This document shows positions 20,054 to 22,716 of a stretch of 22,716 nt of DNA, piece by piece. The first letter of the stretch is position 1, and every line of letters starts with the position of its first letter. A program made the position numbers and the translations under genes. The notes beneath the pieces were generated by a model. It was given only the letters and a program-made list of their open reading frames with translations, was not told where the DNA came from and did no database searches. The stretch is from Candidatus Heimdallarchaeota archaeon (GTDB taxonomy: Archaea; Asgardarchaeota; Heimdallarchaeia; Heimdallarchaeales; Kariarchaeaceae): NCBI GenBank assembly GCA_015522385.1, contig WAMJ01000239.1:1-22716 (forward strand), in the 5' to 3' direction.

Positions 20054-20944
20054 CTATTTGAACTCAGAGAATATCTTCTTCATGTCTGTGACTGCAGGGT
20101 CTATTCCAAGTTTCTGCTTAACGGGGTTGATACCCTTGGAGATAATCCTGTCAAGATCTTGGAGCGATGCGCCCTCATCCTCGAAGATGATCCCCAATGG
20201 AATCTTTTCGTTCCATTCAAGCGACTTGACAAAGGCTTGACTTAGATCCGCCTTGTTGTATCCCTCTTCCTCCTCCAAGAAGTACACTCTGTCTCTGAAC
20301 CAGTCGTATGTATTAAGCCTATTAAAGGTGACACATGGACTGAGTGTGTCGACAAGAGAGAAACCCTTGTGCTCAATGGCGGCCTCAAGCAGCTTCTCAA
20401 GGTGCGCTCCCTCTCCAGAGAAACCACGAGCAACAAATGAAGCTCCAGCACCAATAGCTAGAGAGATGGGATTTATTGGTCTCTCATCTACCCCTTTTGG
20501 GGTTGTGAGTGTGATGGCCTTCATTTGTGAAGTTGGGGATGCCTGACCGAGGGTAAGTCCGTAGATTTGGTTGTCCATGACTGCGTAGGTGATGTCAAGG
20601 TTCCTCCTGGCTGCGTGAATGAAGTGTCCAACTCCAATTCCATATCCATCGCCGTCACCTCCGACAGCGATGACCTTGACATCTGGATTGGCGAGTGCAA
20701 CACCTGTGGCCAAGGGCAAGGCCCTACCGTGGGTGCTGTGGAACCCGTATGTCGACTGGAAGTGGGGGAAGTTACCCGAACATCCAATTCCAGAGACAAT
20801 GACTACCTCCTCGGGGCTGTATCCGAGATTGGACAGGGCCTTTCTCATCGCACTCTGAAGACCGTAGTCTCCACAACCAGGACACCAAGTTGGCTTACTA
20901 CCCTTGAAATCACTGGGTTTGATTAGTTCTGTTGTTGCTACCAT
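20054..20944 (-). CDS. korB: 2-oxoacid:ferredoxin oxidoreductase, beta subunit
   Basis: The 296-residue protein binds thiamine diphosphate and a [4Fe-4S] cluster. With the alpha subunit it converts 2-oxoacids (2-oxoglutarate, pyruvate or others) and CoA to acyl-CoA, CO2 and reduced ferredoxin. The cluster cysteines are visible as Cys21 and Cys24 ('WCPGCGDYG'), Cys55 ('GIGCSGN') and Cys204 ('LSPCVTF'). The ThDP/Mg motif is GGDGDGYGIG (95-104) with Asn125 in 'DNQIYGLTLGQ'. Length and cysteine set fit the two-subunit Sulfolobus-type enzymes without a separate delta ferredoxin subunit. The start ATG directly follows the alpha stop (TAA-ATG). A strong GGAGGTCA ribosome binding site lies in the end of the alpha gene (about 20950-20957), implying coupled translation. 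Substrate range is not readable from sequence; the symbol is by homology. Confidence 0.95.
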   Translation of the reverse strand: MVATTELIKPSDFKGSKPTWCPGCGDYGLQSAMRKALSNLGYSPEEVVIVSGIGCSGNFPHFQSTYGFHSTHGRALPLATGVALANPDVKVIAVGGDGDGYGIGVGHFIHAARRNLDITYAVMDNQIYGLTLGQASPTSQMKAITLTTPKGVDERPINPISLAIGAGASFVARGFSGEGAHLEKLLEAAIEHKGFSLVDTLSPCVTFNRLNTYDWFRDRVYFLEEEEGYNKADLSQAFVKSLEWNEKIPLGIIFEDEGASLQDLDRIISKGINPVKQKLGIDPAVTDMKKIFSEFK

Positions 20945-22716
20945 TTACATGACCTCCTTCTTGTTGAAGTCCTTGGTTCTCCTGATGTAGGAGTACTCGA
21001 TTTTACCTTCCTCCAGCTCTAGCTCCTTAAGGTACTGTAGAAGTCTCGTCCTTGTGAGAACCTCACCGTCGATGTGGCGGATGTGTCCGTTAGGACTGTA
21101 GTCAACATAGAGCCTGAGTAATTGCTCCAGTTGCCCAGTGTAGTTAATTTCCACGATAACACCTGTCTTGATCTTGGTCAGTTCCCGCTTGATCTTCTCC
21201 ACTGGGAGCGGAAACATGTCTGAGAAAGAGAGTAGGTTGAATCTCAGATCATCTGAAACCGAGTTGAGGTAGTCAACTGTTGCTTTAACAGCAGTAGTGG
21301 CAGAACCCCAGCAGATGAATGTGATGTCCGCATCTTCTTCCCCATCCCAGATTGGCGGATCCATGTCCGTCTCCTCCAAGACTTTCAGCTTTCTGAACCG
21401 TTTATTGAACATCTGCTCCTTCATCCATCTAGATTTGTACAGACCTGCTTGGCTACCAGCAAGGGAGTTTGAGTCAAGATCATGTTCTGCTCCTACACCG
21501 ACGTGCTTTCCATCGGGATGAGGTGCAAGGAGCCTTGGTGAGATGCCGTCATCTGTGAAGGCATACCTGTGATAACCAGGGTACCTCTGCTCAGGATCGA
21601 GTATCTTACCTCTGTCTATCTTGAGATTGACATCAAATTCCTCTACATTTTCCAACCTCTCTGACAGAGTGAAGTCCGAGAGGATGAATACGGGTATCTG
21701 GTACTTTTCCGCAATGTTGAACGCCTTGAAGGTGAGTGTATATGCCTCTTCGATATCCCGCGGTGCGAAAATCGCACGGGGAAATTCCCCATGGGACACA
21801 TTGACTATGGGCATGAGGTCTGATTGCTCAGTCTTCGTGGGTACACCTGTTGACGGTCCCCCACGCATTGCATCCACGATGACGACGGGGGTTTCGGTTA
21901 TCCCTGCGAGACCAATGTTCTCGGCCATCAGGGATATACCTGGTCCAGAGGTTGCAGTCATAGCTCTTACTCCTGCCCAACCCGCACCAACTGCCATGGT
22001 GATCGCAGAGATCTCATCCTCTACCTGTCTTACAACTATTCCAAAGTCTTCAGCATGCTGCGAGAGATACGAAAGAATGGATGATGCTGGTGTGATTGGA
22101 TACTGAGAGAGGAACTTTAATCCAGAAGCCGCGGCGCCTATGGCTATTGCGTGGTTGCCATTGACCACTATGTTTTTCTTGGGCTCAAGGGTGGGTGGAT
22201 TGAGGTTGTACCTCACGTCCGAGTTCTCCTTGATGAAATTGTTTCCCTTGATAAGGGCTTGCCTGTTCATCTCGATGATACTCTCTTTCCCAAATCTCTC
22301 CTCGATAACCCTGAGATAGCCGTCGGTCTCAAGACCGAGGATTTCGAGAAGTGCCCCGATAGAGATTGTGTTTGCGAGAACAGGTCTCTTAACATTGATC
22401 TCCCGTGCCATCTTTGTGAGGGGAATCCCGAGGACGATTATTTTCTTTGCATCGATTTCAGACATATACTTGTCGAGAGAGAATCTCGCAGTCTTGTTGT
22501 AAATCAGGATACCACCTGGTTTTAACTCCTCAAAATGAACTTCAAGAGCCAATTCGTGAAGTGCCACAAGAATATCGATTTGGTTGTCGACACTGGGGTT
22601 CTTGTTCGAAGAGATTTCGATGTGGTACCAGATATGTCCACCACGGATGGCGGACTGGTTGCCTGGAACTCCGTGGAAGTAGTATCCGAGGCTGTTGAGG
22701 TACTTCCCGAAGAGAA
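20945..22716 (-). CDS. korA: 2-oxoacid:ferredoxin oxidoreductase, fused gamma-alpha subunit, 5' end outside the window
   Basis: The frame is open to the right edge, giving 589 visible residues. A GTG at 22567 is internal, because gamma-domain sequence continues upstream ('FGKYLNSLGYYFHGVPG' and 'NQSAIRGGHIWYHIE'). By comparison with the family I estimate about 20 residues are missing. The gamma domain covers about visible residues 1-185. The alpha domain has YPITP (about 205-209), the motif shown in Sulfolobus enzymes to be needed for 2-oxoacid binding, then 'EDEISAITMAVGAGWAG' and 'TATSGPGISLMAENIG'. A C-terminal transketolase-like domain follows ('ITFICWGSATTAVKATVDYL'). Alpha fused to gamma plus a separate beta is the archaeal two-subunit type. 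With beta it forms one operon. Function: oxidative decarboxylation of 2-oxoacids with ferredoxin as acceptor. Confidence 0.95.
   Translation of the reverse strand, partial: LFGKYLNSLGYYFHGVPGNQSAIRGGHIWYHIEISSNKNPSVDNQIDILVALHELALEVHFEELKPGGILIYNKTARFSLDKYMSEIDAKKIIVLGIPLTKMAREINVKRPVLANTISIGALLEILGLETDGYLRVIEERFGKESIIEMNRQALIKGNNFIKENSDVRYNLNPPTLEPKKNIVVNGNHAIAIGAAASGLKFLSQYPITPASSILSYLSQHAEDFGIVVRQVEDEISAITMAVGAGWAGVRAMTATSGPGISLMAENIGLAGITETPVVIVDAMRGGPSTGVPTKTEQSDLMPIVNVSHGEFPRAIFAPRDIEEAYTLTFKAFNIAEKYQIPVFILSDFTLSERLENVEEFDVNLKIDRGKILDPEQRYPGYHRYAFTDDGISPRLLAPHPDGKHVGVGAEHDLDSNSLAGSQAGLYKSRWMKEQMFNKRFRKLKVLEETDMDPPIWDGEEDADITFICWGSATTAVKATVDYLNSVSDDLRFNLLSFSDMFPLPVEKIKRELTKIKTGVIVEINYTGQLEQLLRLYVDYSPNGHIRHIDGEVLTRTRLLQYLKELELEEGKIEYSYIRRTKDFNKKEVM

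Noticed and set aside
22565..22567. GTG 22567 as the start of the oxidoreductase gamma-alpha gene
   Set aside because: The frame continues upstream to the window edge with recognisable gamma-domain sequence, so the GTG is an internal valine codon.
1..22716. Search by eye for CRISPR arrays, complete insertion sequences, rRNA, attachment sites and toxin-antitoxin pairs
   Set aside because: I saw no regularly spaced repeats, transposase with inverted repeats, rRNA segments or duplicated sequence next to the tRNA that would support any of these. An automated repeat and covariance-model search would be needed to exclude weak cases.

Overview
This window looks like a chromosomal segment of an archaeon. 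The evidence is a SecE-Spt5 (archaeal NusG) gene pair, a TFS/RpoM-type zinc-ribbon protein, a Sulfolobus-type 2-oxoacid:ferredoxin oxidoreductase, an ADP-forming acyl-CoA synthetase, and a tRNA-Glu with archaeal features and no encoded CCA. Many genes also have an A/T-rich TATA element about 25-28 bases upstream of the start codon and no room for a leader. Base composition is balanced (roughly half GC by eye). The exact lineage cannot be proven here. The large TPR protein and the calcium-loop membrane proteins would fit an Asgard archaeon, but that is only a tentative inference. I see no rRNA, CRISPR array, complete insertion sequence or prophage.

Layout. Bases 1-2614, minus strand: a truncated amidohydrolase-like protein lacking the usual metal histidines, a short TFS-like zinc ribbon, a glyoxalase-II-like metallo-beta-lactamase (MBL) hydrolase and a surface-anchored secreted protein. 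Bases 2756-5241, plus strand: a four-helix membrane protein, a 76-residue protein resembling only the N-terminal domain of IS1634-type transposases, and a TPR protein. Bases 5242-5850: a candidate 52-residue membrane peptide and tRNA-Glu(CUC) on the minus strand. Bases 5853-9111: a DUF151 bifunctional-nuclease-domain protein, then on the minus strand an amidohydrolase fused to a SnoaL-like domain and a SAM methyltransferase. Bases 9278-14454: a large membrane protein of unknown family, a SSP411/YyaL-type thioredoxin-domain protein (minus), and a tandem pair of paralogous membrane proteins with calcium-binding loops. Bases 14530-19521, plus strand: ADP-forming acyl-CoA synthetase and a P-loop/DRTGG protein (a tight operon), a beta-CASP-like MBL nuclease, then secE-spt5. 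Bases 19641-20009: a stand-alone receiver-domain protein. Bases 20054-22716, minus strand: the 2-oxoacid:ferredoxin oxidoreductase beta and gamma-alpha genes, the latter running off the right edge.

How the parts work together. The oxidoreductase makes acyl-CoA and reduced ferredoxin from 2-oxoacids. The ADP-forming synthetase can then turn acyl-CoA into free acid plus ATP. This is a typical energy route in archaea fermenting peptides or sugars, so the two loci, though not one operon, suggest such a lifestyle (inference). SecE and Spt5 are core secretion and transcription-elongation factors. Several genes encode membrane or surface proteins of no recognised family.

Expression signals form a consistent picture. 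First or single genes mostly have a TATA element about 25-28 bases before the start and look leaderless. Operon-internal genes and a few with leaders carry GGAGG- or GGTGA-type ribosome binding sites. Two promoters carry inverted repeats placed like operators: one beside the TFS-like gene and one beside the receiver-domain gene.
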